Shown here piece by piece: positions 34,405 to 43,587 of a stretch of DNA of 64,000 nt (positions are counted from its first letter, which is position 1; each line of letters begins with the position of its first letter). Position numbers and translations under genes: made by a program. The stretch is from NCBI RefSeq assembly GCF_018614615.1, contig NZ_JAGGOK010000010.1:1-64000 (forward strand), read 5' to 3'. This DNA comes from Streptomyces sp. ISL-100. GTDB lineage: Bacteria; Actinomycetota; Actinomycetes; Streptomycetales; Streptomycetaceae. The notes under the pieces were generated by a model that did not search any database, was not told the origin of the DNA, and saw nothing but the letters and a program-made list of their open reading frames with translations.

Positions 34405-35366
34405 CCGACGGGCCGCAATTGCCGATGCAGGTCCGGGCGCCCGACCTGCCCACCCGCGTCCGCATCCACGAAGTCGGCGCCCGCGACGGTCTCCAGAACG
34501 AGAAGACCGTCGTACCGACCGAAGTGAAGGCGGAGTTCATCCACCGCCTCGCCGACGCCGGTCTGAGCACCGTCGAGGCGACCAGCTTCGTGCACCCCAA
34601 GTGGGTGCCGCAGTTGGCCGATGCAGAGGACCTGTTCCCGCTCCTGCACGACTTGCAGGGGGCCGCCGAGCTCCCCGTGCTCGTACCGAACGCCCGCGGC
34701 CTCGACCGCGCCCTGGCGCTCGGCGCGCGCCGCATCGCCGTGTTCGGGAGCGCGACGGAGACGTTCGCGAGCCGCAACCTCAACCGGACGATCGACGAGT
34801 CGCTCGCCATGTTCGAGCCGGTCGTCGCCCGCGCGAAGCAGGACAGCATCCACGTACGCGGCTACCTCTCCATGTGCTTCGGCGACCCGTGGGAAGGCCC
34901 GGTCCCGGTCCCCCAAGTCGTCAGGGTCGCCAAGGCGCTCGTCGACCTCGGCTGCGACGAGCTGAGCCTCGGCGACACGATCGGCGTGGCCACCCCCGGC
35001 CACGTCCAGAGCCTCCTCGCCCACCTCAACGAGGCCGGAGTCCCGACCCAGGCCATCGGCGTGCACTTCCACGACACGTACGGCCAGGCCCTCGCCAACA
35101 CCCTCGCCGCGCTCCAGCACGGCGTCACCACCGTGGACGCGTCCGCGGGCGGCCTCGGCGGCTGCCCGTACGCGAAGAGCGCCACCGGAAATCTCGCCAC
35201 CGAAGACCTCGTGTGGATGCTCAACGGCCTCGGCATCGAAACCGGGGTCGACCTCGGCCGCCTCACCGCCACCAGCGCGTGGATGGCCGAACGGCTGGGG
35301 CGTCCCAGCCCCTCCCGCACCGTGCGCGCCCTGTCCCACAAGGACCTGTCCCACAAGGAGTCGTAG
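34401..35366 (+). CDS. hmgL: Hydroxymethylglutaryl-CoA lyase
   Basis: A 321-residue TIM-barrel lyase cleaving HMG-CoA to acetyl-CoA and acetoacetate, the last step of leucine breakdown. Metal/active-site motifs: [13 protein letters not shown] near the N-terminus, [23 protein letters not shown], and the signature Cys loop [15 protein letters not shown]. The ATG at 34401, with aggaggag upstream, overlaps the mccA stop. A short duplication ([11 protein letters not shown]) ends the protein. Confidence 0.93.
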   Translation: MTDGPQLPMQVRAPDLPTRVRIHEVGARDGLQNEKTVVPTEVKAEFIHRLADAGLSTVEATSFVHPKWVPQLADAEDLFPLLHDLQGAAELPVLVPNARGLDRALALGARRIAVFGSATETFASRNLNRTIDESLAMFEPVVARAKQDSIHVRGYLSMCFGDPWEGPVPVPQVVRVAKALVDLGCDELSLGDTIGVATPGHVQSLLAHLNEAGVPTQAIGVHFHDTYGQALANTLAALQHGVTTVDASAGGLGGCPYAKSATGNLATEDLVWMLNGLGIETGVDLGRLTATSAWMAERLGRPSPSRTVRALSHKDLSHKES

Positions 35367-35368
35367 CC

Positions 35369-36529
35369 ATGCCCCTCGACCACCGCCTCTCCCCCGAACA
35401 CGAAGAACTCCGCCGTACGGTCGAGGAGTTCGCCCACGACGTGGTCGCCCCGAAGATCGGCGACCTCTACGAGCGCCACGAGTTCCCGTACGAAATCGTC
35501 CGCGAGATGGGCCGCATGGGCCTGTTCGGCCTGCCCTTCCCCGAGGAGTACGGCGGCATGGGCGGCGACTACCTCGCGCTCGGCATCGCCCTCGAAGAGC
35601 TGGCCCGGGTCGATTCCTCGGTCGCGATCACCCTCGAAGCGGGCGTCTCCCTCGGCGCGATGCCCATCTTCCGCTTCGGCACGGAGGAGCAGAAGCGCGA
35701 ATGGCTCCCCCGCCTGTGCTCCGGCGAACTGCTGGGCGCGTTCGGCCTCACCGAACCGGACTGCGGCTCGGACGCCGGCGGCACGAAGACCACGGCACGC
35801 CGCGAGGGCGACGAGTGGGTGATAAATGGCTCGAAGTGCTTCATCACCAACTCCGGTACGGACATCACCGGCCTGGTCACCGTGACCGCGGTGACCGGCC
35901 GCAAGCCCGATGGCAAGCCGGAGATCTCCGCGATCATCGTCCCGTCCGGCACCCCCGGTTTCACCGTCGCCGCCCCGTACTCCAAGGTCGGCTGGAACGC
36001 CTCGGACACCCGCGAGCTGTCCTTCTCCGACGTACGCGTCCCGCTCGCCAACCTCCTCGGCGAAGAGGGCCGTGGTTACGCCCAGTTCCTGCGCATCCTC
36101 GACGAGGGCCGCGTCGCGATCTCGGCACTCGCGACGGGCCTGGCCCAGGGCTGCGTCGACGAGTCGTTGACGTACGCGAAGGAGCGCCACACCTTCGGCC
36201 GGCCCATCGGCTCGAACCAGGCGATCCAGTTCAAGATCGCCGATATGGAGATGCGCGCCCACATGGCGCGCATCGGCTGGCGCGACGCGGCGTCACGCCT
36301 GGTCCAGGGCGAGCCGTTCAAGAAGGAAGCGGCGCTCGCCAAGCTCTACTCCTCCACGGTCGCGGTCGACAACGCCCGCGAGGCCACCCAGATCCACGGC
36401 GGCTACGGCTTCATGAACGAGTATCCGGTGGCCAGGATGTGGCGCGACTCCAAGATCCTGGAGATCGGCGAGGGCACGAGCGAGGTCCAGCGCATGCTGA
36501 TCGCCCGCGAACTGGGCCTCACCGGCTGA
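35369..36529 (+). CDS. Isovaleryl-CoA/acyl-CoA dehydrogenase
   Basis: A 386-residue acyl-CoA dehydrogenase whose context (carboxylase, HMG-CoA lyase) suggests isovaleryl-CoA or another branched acyl-CoA. Motifs: FGLTEPDCGSDAGGTKT (FAD and substrate site), CFITNSG, HTFGRPIGSNQAIQFKIADM and IHGGYGFMNEYPVAR. It has Glu368 at the IGEGTSEVQ position, the short/medium-chain type catalytic base, in contrast to the enzyme at 24 kb. ATG 35369, two bases after the lyase stop (tag-cc-atg), so tightly coupled. Confidence 0.9.
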   Translation: MPLDHRLSPEHEELRRTVEEFAHDVVAPKIGDLYERHEFPYEIVREMGRMGLFGLPFPEEYGGMGGDYLALGIALEELARVDSSVAITLEAGVSLGAMPIFRFGTEEQKREWLPRLCSGELLGAFGLTEPDCGSDAGGTKTTARREGDEWVINGSKCFITNSGTDITGLVTVTAVTGRKPDGKPEISAIIVPSGTPGFTVAAPYSKVGWNASDTRELSFSDVRVPLANLLGEEGRGYAQFLRILDEGRVAISALATGLAQGCVDESLTYAKERHTFGRPIGSNQAIQFKIADMEMRAHMARIGWRDAASRLVQGEPFKKEAALAKLYSSTVAVDNAREATQIHGGYGFMNEYPVARMWRDSKILEIGEGTSEVQRMLIARELGLTG

Positions 36530-36591
36530 CCGTTCGGGCGGCTGCGTCACGTACGTGCGCGCTGTGGTGCATACCACCAGTGGACAGTTCG

Positions 36592-36610
36592 TGAGGTTAG
36601 GCTAACCTAC
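36592..36610. promoter_or_regulatory. Iron box (DmdR/IdeR operator)
   Basis: tgaggttaggctaacctac matches the actinobacterial iron-box consensus (ttaggttaggctcacctaa) in 16 of 19 positions. It lies 55 bases before the siderophore-binding lipoprotein start, so iron-loaded DmdR1 should repress the uptake genes. Confidence 0.85.
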
Positions 36611-36664
36611 CTTCGAACTTGTCCCTGGTGGACGCAGCCGCACGTACGAAAGCAGACGGCCGTC

Positions 36665-37699
36665 ATGCCTCACGCCCGAGCTTCCCGCCTTTCCGGCCTC
36701 TCTCGCCGCAGCCTGCTGGCCGTCGGCGGCGCCGTCGGCATCGGCGCCGCGCTGACCGCCTGCGGCGAGACCTCCGCGAAGAGCGACGAGAAGGCCGCCG
36801 GGAAGTCGGGACCGTGGTCCTTCAAGGACGACCGCGGCAAGACGGCGAAGCAGCCGGCCACCCCCAAGAACATCGTCGCGTTCACCGGCGTCGCCGCCGC
36901 GCTCCACGACTTCGGCATCGAGGTCAAGGGCGTCTTCGGGCCGACCACGACCCCCGAAGGCAAGGCCGATGTCCAGGCCGGCGACCTCGACGTCAACAAG
37001 GTCAAGATCCTCGGCAACGCCTACGACAAGTTCAACGTCGAGGAGTACGCCGCCCTCAACCCCGACCTCCTGGTCACGGCGATGTGGGAGAAGGACAAGC
37101 TCTGGTACGTCCCCGAGCTGTCCACCGCGAAGATCCTCAAGGTCGGCGCTCCGAGCGTCGCCCTGTGGGCCGCCGAGACCACCGTCCCCAAGGCGATCCA
37201 GCGCCACGCCGACCTCGCCGAGTCCCTCGGCGCCGACGTCAGGGCCAAGAAGGTCACCGACGCCAAGGCCCGCTTCGAGAAGGCCGCCGAGCGCCTGCGC
37301 CAGGCCGCCAAGGCCAACCCGAAGGTCAAGGTCATGATCGGCTCCGCGAGCCCGGAGCTCTTCTACGTCTCGCTCGCGAAGATGTCGGCGGACACGCTCT
37401 ACTTCCAGGAGCTGGGCGTGAAGTTCGTCGAGCCGAAGGTGGACGCGGCCGGCTTCTTCGAGAGCCTGAGCTGGGAGAACGTCGACAAGTACCCGGCCGA
37501 CATCATCATGATGGACAACCGGACCGCCGTCCTCCAGCCCTCGGCCCTCAAGGACAAGCCCACTTGGACCCGCCTGCCCGCCGTCAAGGCCGGCCAGGTC
37601 ATCCCGCGCACCACGGAGCCCATTTACTCCTACGACAAGTGCGCGCCGATCCTCGAAGACCTCGCCGAGGCCATCGAGAAGGCCAAGAAGGTCGCCTGA
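36665..37699 (+). CDS. Ferric-siderophore-binding lipoprotein (DesE-like)
   Basis: A 344-residue substrate-binding protein of the FhuD/BtuF class. The N-terminus has a twin-arginine motif (SRRSLLAVGG) and a lipobox LTAC, so it is a Tat-exported lipoprotein. Its mature domain contains PKNIVAFTGVAAALHDFGI, NPDLLVTAMWEK and a long helix between the two lobes. In S. coelicolor the gene at this syntenic position, desE, takes up ferrioxamine. Iron-box control upstream agrees. Downstream is the reductase gene with a 2-base gap; no ABC permease genes are adjacent. Confidence 0.88.
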   Translation: MPHARASRLSGLSRRSLLAVGGAVGIGAALTACGETSAKSDEKAAGKSGPWSFKDDRGKTAKQPATPKNIVAFTGVAAALHDFGIEVKGVFGPTTTPEGKADVQAGDLDVNKVKILGNAYDKFNVEEYAALNPDLLVTAMWEKDKLWYVPELSTAKILKVGAPSVALWAAETTVPKAIQRHADLAESLGADVRAKKVTDAKARFEKAAERLRQAAKANPKVKVMIGSASPELFYVSLAKMSADTLYFQELGVKFVEPKVDAAGFFESLSWENVDKYPADIIMMDNRTAVLQPSALKDKPTWTRLPAVKAGQVIPRTTEPIYSYDKCAPILEDLAEAIEKAKKVA

Positions 37700-37701
37700 C
37701 G

Positions 37702-38604
37702 ATGACAGGGACTGAAGCCGCCGCCGACACCACCACCGTCCCGTTCCGCTTCTTCGGCCTGACGGTCGTACGGACGCGGCGGCTCAGCAGCTCCCTGCTC
37801 CGCGTGACGTTCGGGGGCGAGGACCTGCGGGCCTTCACGTCCGGGGGCCGCGACCAGAGCCTCTCCCTCTTCCTGCCGCACCCCGGCCAGTCGGAACCGG
37901 TGCTTCCGCCGGAGACCGAGCCGGACTGGTTCGCGGCGTACCGCGCTCTGCCCGACGACGTACGCGCGGCCATGCGCTCGTACACCCTGCGCGAGCAGCG
38001 CCGCGTGGCCGACGGGGCGGAAACTGACGAGGTCGACATCGACTTCGCGCTGCACGGGGACGGCGGACCCGCCTGCCGCTGGGCGGCGCAGGCGAGTTCC
38101 GGCGCCCGCGTCGTGGTGCTCGGCCCCGCGATCGCGGACAACACCGCCGTACGCTTCCGCCCGCCCGAGGACGCCGACTGGGTCCTGATGTGGGCGGACG
38201 AGACGGCGCTGCCGGCCGCCGCTGCCGCTCTGGAGTGGCTGCCGGCCGGCACAAAGGCCAAGGTCTGGATCGAGGTCCAGCACGCCGACGACCGCCTGGA
38301 GCTGACCACGGCCGCCGACGCGGAGATCACCTGGCTGGTACGGGACGAGGACGCGCCGGCCGCGGTCGACGCGATACGCGCCGTGCCCGACGCCGAGCTG
38401 CCCGGAGGTACGCCGTACGCCTGGATCGCGGGCGAGTCCTCGTGCGTACGGGCGCTGCGCCGCCACCTCGTCCAGGAGCGGAAGTTCGACCGCAAGCGCG
38501 TGACGTTCGTGGGCTATTGGCGCCGCGGGCTGAGCGAGGAGCAGCTGCGCGAGCGAGCCGAAGCCGAAACGGAAGCGGAAGCGGAAGCGGAAGCGGAACA
38601 CTGA
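37702..38604 (+). CDS. Siderophore-interacting protein (ferric reductase, DesF-like)
   Basis: A 300-residue FAD/NAD(P)H flavoprotein of the SIP/ViuB family. It shows R-Y-TLR (RSYTLREQRR) for FAD binding, ARVVVLGPAI, a NADPH-site-like WIAGESSCVRALRRHL and the GYWRRGLSEEQL ending. It releases iron from imported ferri-siderophore by reduction. The tail ETEAEAEAEAEAEH is encoded by gaagcg-type hexamer repeats and is probably disordered. The gene ends at 38604, only 76 bases from the end of the convergent hexosaminidase gene; the desferrioxamine biosynthesis genes that follow this pair in S. coelicolor are absent here. Confidence 0.88.
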   Translation: MTGTEAAADTTTVPFRFFGLTVVRTRRLSSSLLRVTFGGEDLRAFTSGGRDQSLSLFLPHPGQSEPVLPPETEPDWFAAYRALPDDVRAAMRSYTLREQRRVADGAETDEVDIDFALHGDGGPACRWAAQASSGARVVVLGPAIADNTAVRFRPPEDADWVLMWADETALPAAAAALEWLPAGTKAKVWIEVQHADDRLELTTAADAEITWLVRDEDAPAAVDAIRAVPDAELPGGTPYAWIAGESSCVRALRRHLVQERKFDRKRVTFVGYWRRGLSEEQLRERAEAETEAEAEAEAEH

Positions 38605-38607
38605 TGA

Positions 38608-38652
38608 ACGGGCGGGCGCCCATGTCCACGACCCACACGAACGCCCGCCCGT
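38608..38652. terminator. Bidirectional hairpin between the SIP and hexosaminidase genes
   Basis: Arms acgggcgggcg (38608-38618) and cgcccgcccgt (38642-38652) are 11 bases of perfect complement with a 23-base loop. Located between two converging genes. Confidence 0.75.
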
Positions 38653-38679
38653 CGCACCGCACCACTCACCCAGCCGCTG

Positions 38680-40287
38680 CTACTCCGCAGGCCACGGCAC
38701 CTGCGCCGAGCGGTAGTAGTCGATCCCCAGCGCGGACATCCGCGGCCCCTGCGCCGCCAGCCGCACCTTGTACGTGTCCCAGTCGTGCGTGGCCGCGGGC
38801 GACCAGCCGAGCTCCGCGATGCCCGGCAGCCTCGGGAACGCCATGTACTCGACCTGGTCGTTGGTCCATACGGTCTCCGACCACATCGGCGCCTCGACGC
38901 CCAGCACCGACTCGGCCGGTGCCCCCGGCAGGTAGGTCCCCGGGTTCCAGTCGTACGACCGGTCTACCTCCACATAGCCCGCCCAGTTGAGCCCCAGCGG
39001 CGTGCTCTTGTCGTACTTCATGTCGAGGTACGCCCGGTCCGCCGGCGACAGCACCAGCTTCGTCCCGTTCTTGGCAGCATTGGCGACCTGCGCCTTCTCC
39101 GTGGCCGAGGTCGCGTCGAGACCCCAGTACTGGGCTACCGCGCCCTTGACCGGGTTGCCGCCCGTCAGCTGGTGCCAGCCCATCACCGTCTTGCCGTACT
39201 TCCCGACGATGGCCTGCGCCTTGTCCATGAAGGCGACGTAGTCCGCGTGCGGCGTGGAGTGCGCCTCGTCGCCGCCGATGTGGATGTACTTGCCGGGCGT
39301 CATCGCGGCGATCTCACGCACCACGTCGTCCAGGAAGCGGTACGTGATGTCCTTCGGCACGCACAGCGAGCTGAAGCCCACTTTGGTCCCCGTGTAGAGG
39401 GGCGGCGCGACGCCGTCGCAGTTCAGCTCGGCGTACGAGGCGAGCGCCGCGTTGGTGTGGCCGGGGATGTCTATCTCCGGGACGACCTCCAGGTGACGGG
39501 AGGCGGCGTACCGCAGGATCTCGCGGTAGTCGGCCTTCGTGTAGTAGCCGCCGGGACCGCCGCCGACCTGCGTGGAGCCGCCGTATGTCGTCAGCCGCGG
39601 CCAGGAGTCGATGGCGATGCGCCAGCCCTGGTCGTCGGAGAGGTGCAGATGCAGCTTGTTGACCTTGTAGAGCGCCATCTGGTCGATGTACGTCTTGACC
39701 TTGTCGACGCTGAAGAAGTGCCGCGAGACGTCGAGCATCGCGCCCCGGTAGCCGTAGCGCGGCACGTCCTTGATGGTGCCGCCCGCTACGACCCACGGCC
39801 CCTGCTGCCGCGTGTCCTTCTCCACCGAGGCGGGCAGCAGCTGACGGAGCGTCTGTACGCCGCGGAAGAGCCCGGCGGGCTTGCGGGCGCTGATGGTCAC
39901 GCCGCGGCGGCCGGACTCCAGCCGGTAGCCCTCGTCGCCCAGCGAGTCGTCCTCGGAGCCGAGCCGCAGCCGGATGCCGTCCCTGGCGTCCCAATCGGTG
40001 ACGGGCAGTGCGAAGCCGGTGGAGGGACGCAGTATGTCCGCGAGGTACGAGCCGATCTGCCGAGCCTCGCGCGATTCGTCGTCGACCCTGATGCGCGTAC
40101 GGCCCGTGAGGGCATAAGAAGACCCGCCCTCGGTAACGGAGGCGGGCGCCGGAATCACCTGGCTCAACGGTCTTGCTTCCGCGGCCGGCTCGGCGGCGGC
40201 CGGAGCAGCCGCGATGCTCGTCGCGCCGGCGGCGACGACGAGAAGCAACGGGGCGAACAGGCGTGGAATCCTTCTGCGTTGACTCAC
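38680..40287 (-). CDS. Secreted GH20 beta-N-acetylhexosaminidase
   Basis: About 536 residues, starting at GTG 40287 (aagggaccgccc-GTG); the open frame reaches an ATG at 40323. Signal peptide: RRRIPRLF, hydrophobic core, then AAPAAA. GH20 domain: YGYRGAMLDVSRHFFSVDKVKTYID, HLHLSDDQGWRIAID, EIDIPGHTNAALASY, and the catalytic pair in HIGGDEAHS. The final part has WNPGTYLPG and GVEAPMWSETV. It releases N-acetylglucosamine from chito-oligosaccharides outside the cell. A DasR-like operator lies upstream; GlcN-6-P would relieve repression in the known system. Confidence 0.92.
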   Translation of the reverse strand: MSQRRRIPRLFAPLLLVVAAGATSIAAAPAAAEPAAEARPLSQVIPAPASVTEGGSSYALTGRTRIRVDDESREARQIGSYLADILRPSTGFALPVTDWDARDGIRLRLGSEDDSLGDEGYRLESGRRGVTISARKPAGLFRGVQTLRQLLPASVEKDTRQQGPWVVAGGTIKDVPRYGYRGAMLDVSRHFFSVDKVKTYIDQMALYKVNKLHLHLSDDQGWRIAIDSWPRLTTYGGSTQVGGGPGGYYTKADYREILRYAASRHLEVVPEIDIPGHTNAALASYAELNCDGVAPPLYTGTKVGFSSLCVPKDITYRFLDDVVREIAAMTPGKYIHIGGDEAHSTPHADYVAFMDKAQAIVGKYGKTVMGWHQLTGGNPVKGAVAQYWGLDATSATEKAQVANAAKNGTKLVLSPADRAYLDMKYDKSTPLGLNWAGYVEVDRSYDWNPGTYLPGAPAESVLGVEAPMWSETVWTNDQVEYMAFPRLPGIAELGWSPAATHDWDTYKVRLAAQGPRMSALGIDYYRSAQVPWPAE

Positions 40288-40372
40288 GGGCGGTCCCTTC
40301 AGCGGGCTTCGCAACAGTGGCATGGTGCAGGCGAACGGTCACCATGCGTATCGCGCGCCCCGCTTCAGGGTC

Positions 40373-40388
40373 AAGGGTTTAGACCACT
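40373..40388. promoter_or_regulatory. DasR-like (dre) operator
   Basis: aagggtttagaccact matches the published dre consensus actggtctagaccact in 13 of 16 positions, with one half nearly perfect. It lies between the hexosaminidase gene (minus strand) and the small ORF at 40526. Since DasR controls N-acetylglucosamine use, this fits the hexosaminidase. Confidence 0.6.
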
Positions 40389-40525
40389 TCACCACTCGTG
40401 TCCCCCCGCGTCCGCCGCGTGCCGGACGTGACTCCGGCCCGCACTTTCCCCTCTGTGACCGAAATCCTGCCCGATTACGGGCAGATTTCTTGCGTACACC
40501 CCGAATCCCCCGCAGTATCTACCGG

Positions 40526-40807
40526 GTGCTCGATCGCCGCCCGTCGTCCCCGTACGACGACCTCATCGACCATCTGGTCCGCAGCACCGCGCTCCCGCGC
40601 GGTGAGGCCGCCCGGGTGGTGCTCGACGTACTCGCGTACTTCGACGAGACGGCCGAGGATTTTGTGCGCCGGCGCCACCGTGAGCTGCAGTCCGGTGGCC
40701 TGGTGAACGCGGAGATCTTCGAGCGGATCGCGGCCGAGCTGCCGCACCGCGCCGTGGCGCCGCCTGAGCTCTCGCTCCGCCAGCTGCGCCGCATCGTCTA
40801 CGGCTGA
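40526..40807 (+). CDS. Small conserved hypothetical before glmS
   Basis: About 93 residues if it starts at GTG 40526; TTG 40490 would give 105. The text VLDRRPSSPYDDLIDHLVRSTALPRGEAARVVLDVLAYFDETAEDFVRRRHRELQ is helical and acidic/basic alternating, without Cys. Codon use matches its neighbours, which argues for a real gene. No family is recognised. The stop lies 51 bases before glmS, in the same direction, so it may be expressed from a shared promoter. Confidence 0.55.
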   Translation: MLDRRPSSPYDDLIDHLVRSTALPRGEAARVVLDVLAYFDETAEDFVRRRHRELQSGGLVNAEIFERIAAELPHRAVAPPELSLRQLRRIVYG

Positions 40808-40858
40808 TTCGGCTTCGGCCGGGCACCTACACCACACGACTCGAGGGATACAGACTGT

Positions 40859-42676
40859 ATGTGCGGAATCGTCGGTTATATCGGCAAGCGTGACGTCGCC
40901 CCGCTGCTGCTCGAAGGCCTCCAGCGCCTGGAGTACCGCGGCTACGACTCGGCGGGCATCGTCATCACGAGCCCGAAGGCCAGCGGCCTGAAGATGGTCA
41001 AGGCGAAGGGCCGCGTCCGCGACCTGGAGGCCAAGGTCCCCAAGCGCTTCGCCGGCACCACGGGCATCGCGCACACCCGCTGGGCCACCCACGGCGTCCC
41101 GAGCGACGAGAACGCCCACCCGCACCTCGACGCCGAGGGCAAGGTCGCCGTCGTACACAACGGCATCATCGACAACGCCACCGAGCTGCGCGCCAAGCTG
41201 GTCGCCGACGGCGTCGAGTTCCTCTCCGAGACCGACACCGAGGTCCTGGTCCACCTCGTCGCGCGCTCGCAGGCCGTGACGCTGGAGGAGAAGGTCCGCG
41301 AGGCGCTGCGTCACGTCGAGGGCACGTACGGCATCGCCGTCATGCACGCCGACTTCTCCGACCGCATCATCGTCGCCCGCAACGGCTCGCCGGTCGTCCT
41401 CGGCATCGGCGAGAAGGAGATGTTCGTCGCCTCCGACATCGCCGCGCTCGTCTCCCACACCCGCCAGATCGTCACCCTCGAGGACGGCGAGATGGCCACC
41501 CTCAAGGCCGACGACTTCCGTACGTACACCACCGAGGGCTCCCGTACGACGGCCACGCCGACCACCGTGGAGTGGGAGGCCGAGTCGTACGACATGGGCG
41601 GCCACGACACGTACATGCACAAGGAGATCTCCGAGCAGGCCGACGCCGTGGACCGCGTGCTGCGCGGCCGCATCGACGACCGCTTCTCCACCGTGCACCT
41701 GGGCGGCCTGAACCTGGACGCCCGCGAGGCGCGCGGCATCCGCCGCGTGAAGATCCTCGGCTGCGGCACCTCGTACCACGCGGGCATGATCGGCGCCCAG
41801 CTCATCGAGGAGCTGGCCCGCATCCCCGCCGACGCCGAGCCCGCGTCCGAGTTCCGCTACCGCAACCCGGTCGTGGACCCCGACACCCTCTACGTCGCCG
41901 TCTCCCAGTCGGGTGAGACGTACGACGTCCTGGCGGCCGTGCAGGAGCTCAAGCGCAAGGGCGCCCGCGTCCTCGGCGTGGTCAACGTCGTCGGCTCGGC
42001 GATCGCCCGCGAGGCCGACGGCGGCATGTACGTCCACGCCGGCCCCGAGGTCTGCGTCGTCTCCACCAAGTGCTTCACCAACACGGTCGTCGCCTTCGCG
42101 CTGCTGGCCCTGCACCTGGGCCGCATCCGCGACCTGTCGGTCTCGGACGGCAAGCGGCTGATCGCGGGCCTGCGCAAGCTGCCCGCCCAGATCGCGGAGA
42201 TCCTGGAGACCGAGGACGAGATCAAGAAGATCGCCGAGGAGTACGCGGGCGCCCAGTCGATGATGTTCATCGGACGGGTCCGCGGCTATCCGGTGGCGCT
42301 GGAGGCCTCCCTCAAGCTGAAGGAGATCTCCTACATCCACGCCGAGGCGTACCCGGCCTCCGAGCTCAAGCACGGCCCGCTCGCCCTGATCGAGCCCGCG
42401 CTGCCGACGGTCGCGATCGTGCCGGACGACGAGCTGCTGGAGAAGAACCGGGCGGCGCTGGAGGAGATCAAGGCGCGCAGCGGCCGGATCCTGGCGGTCG
42501 CGCACCGCGAGCAGGAAAAGGCCGACCACACCATTGTGGTCCCGAAGAATGAGACGGAGCTGGACCCGATCCTCATGGGCATTCCGCTCCAACTCCTCGC
42601 CTACCACACGGCACTGGCCATGGGCCGCGACATCGACAAGCCGCGCAACCTCGCCAAGTCCGTGACGGTCGAGTAG
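40859..42676 (+). CDS. glmS: Glutamine:fructose-6-phosphate aminotransferase
   Basis: A 605-residue enzyme making glucosamine-6-phosphate for cell-wall precursors. The N-terminal nucleophile is Cys2 (MCGIVGYIG); the glutaminase domain contains RWATHG and HNGIIDN. Two SIS sugar-isomerase domains follow (CGTSYHAGM, SQSGETYDV, LKLKEISYIHAEAY) and it ends PRNLAKSVTVE. It has the full length for the family. ATG 40859 is preceded by gaggg. Streptomyces often have two glmS paralogues; which one this is cannot be decided from sequence alone. Confidence 0.95.
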   Translation: MCGIVGYIGKRDVAPLLLEGLQRLEYRGYDSAGIVITSPKASGLKMVKAKGRVRDLEAKVPKRFAGTTGIAHTRWATHGVPSDENAHPHLDAEGKVAVVHNGIIDNATELRAKLVADGVEFLSETDTEVLVHLVARSQAVTLEEKVREALRHVEGTYGIAVMHADFSDRIIVARNGSPVVLGIGEKEMFVASDIAALVSHTRQIVTLEDGEMATLKADDFRTYTTEGSRTTATPTTVEWEAESYDMGGHDTYMHKEISEQADAVDRVLRGRIDDRFSTVHLGGLNLDAREARGIRRVKILGCGTSYHAGMIGAQLIEELARIPADAEPASEFRYRNPVVDPDTLYVAVSQSGETYDVLAAVQELKRKGARVLGVVNVVGSAIAREADGGMYVHAGPEVCVVSTKCFTNTVVAFALLALHLGRIRDLSVSDGKRLIAGLRKLPAQIAEILETEDEIKKIAEEYAGAQSMMFIGRVRGYPVALEASLKLKEISYIHAEAYPASELKHGPLALIEPALPTVAIVPDDELLEKNRAALEEIKARSGRILAVAHREQEKADHTIVVPKNETELDPILMGIPLQLLAYHTALAMGRDIDKPRNLAKSVTVE

Positions 42677-42696
42677 TAGCCAGTAGCCAGAAGGTC

Positions 42697-42746
42697 GTTG
42701 TGATCCCGTACGAGCAGTTCCGCGAAGACGGTTACGGGATCACAAT
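42697..42746. terminator. Bidirectional hairpin between glmS and usp
   Basis: gttgtgatcccgta (42697-42710) pairs with tacgggatcacaat (42733-42746) at 13 of 14 positions. The right arm overlaps the last codons and stop of the universal stress gene on the minus strand. It sits between converging genes and so can end both transcripts. Confidence 0.75.
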
Positions 42747-43253
42747 GACCGGCCGCTGCGCGCGTCGCGCCAGCCGGCCAGCCACCGAGCCGAAGATCCG
42801 CCCGACGATGCCGTGCGTCGAGCCGACCACGATCGCGTCGGCCGAGTACTCCTGGCCGACCTCCTCCAGCTCGTGGCAGATGTCGCCACCGCGCTCGACG
42901 AGGATCCACGGCACTTCGGCGAGATAGTCCGCGCAGGCCAGCTCCAGCCCGAGCACCTCGGTGCGGTGATCCGGTACGTCCACGAAGACCGGGGGCTCGC
43001 AGCCCGCCCAGACCGTGGTCGGCAGCCGGTTGGCGACGTGGACGATGATCAGGCCGGAGCCCGACCGCACCGCCATGCCGATGGCGTACGAAAGAGCCCG
43101 CTCACTGGACGTGGAGCCGTCGAAGCCGACGACGACGCCGTGCTGGAAGGCGGGATCGCAGGAGTGGCGTGTTTGTTCCACCGCCCGGAGGTCGTCCAGA
43201 GGATCGACAACCTGCTTGCGGTCTGCGGGTTCGGGGAGTTCGTGACCGGCCAT
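42732..43253 (-). CDS. Universal stress protein (UspA family)
   Basis: A 173-residue single-domain Usp. The opening VVVGFDGSTSSERALSYAIGMAVRSGSGL and the ATP-type loop IVVGSTHGIVGRIFGSVAGRLARRAQRPVIVIP are standard; GSTHG fits the ATP-binding G-x2-G-x9-G type. An N-terminal extension of about 30 residues precedes the domain. I choose ATG 43253 because residues upstream look untranslated; no strong ribosome-binding site is visible. Role in stress is only by family. Between 43254 and 43587 I see no gene. Confidence 0.85.
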   Translation of the reverse strand: MAGHELPEPADRKQVVDPLDDLRAVEQTRHSCDPAFQHGVVVGFDGSTSSERALSYAIGMAVRSGSGLIIVHVANRLPTTVWAGCEPPVFVDVPDHRTEVLGLELACADYLAEVPWILVERGGDICHELEEVGQEYSADAIVVGSTHGIVGRIFGSVAGRLARRAQRPVIVIP

Positions 43254-43587
43254 GGGTGTCTCGGCGAAGAATCCTCTTGGGAGGGGTCGCTGGTCGCTTT
43301 TGTTGTGGGAAGCAGTGGCATTGGGCGGTGGAGCGGTGGAGCTGTGTCCGGGAATCATCTTCCCAAGCCCATACCCCCAAGGGTACGGCGACACTCCTCT
43401 CCTGCCCAGAGCCCGCCGTTCCTCACACGGCGTTCCCACGGCGTTCCAGGGAGCATGCACGAGCCCGGCCCGTAAGGCAATGCCGGTTGCCCCTTACACG
43501 CTGTCTCGACAGGCTCACCTGCCAGTGACCACCCGGGCCCGCCGCCCGTTAGTCACGAGCCCACCCCGCGTACGTGAGGAGCCCGCC

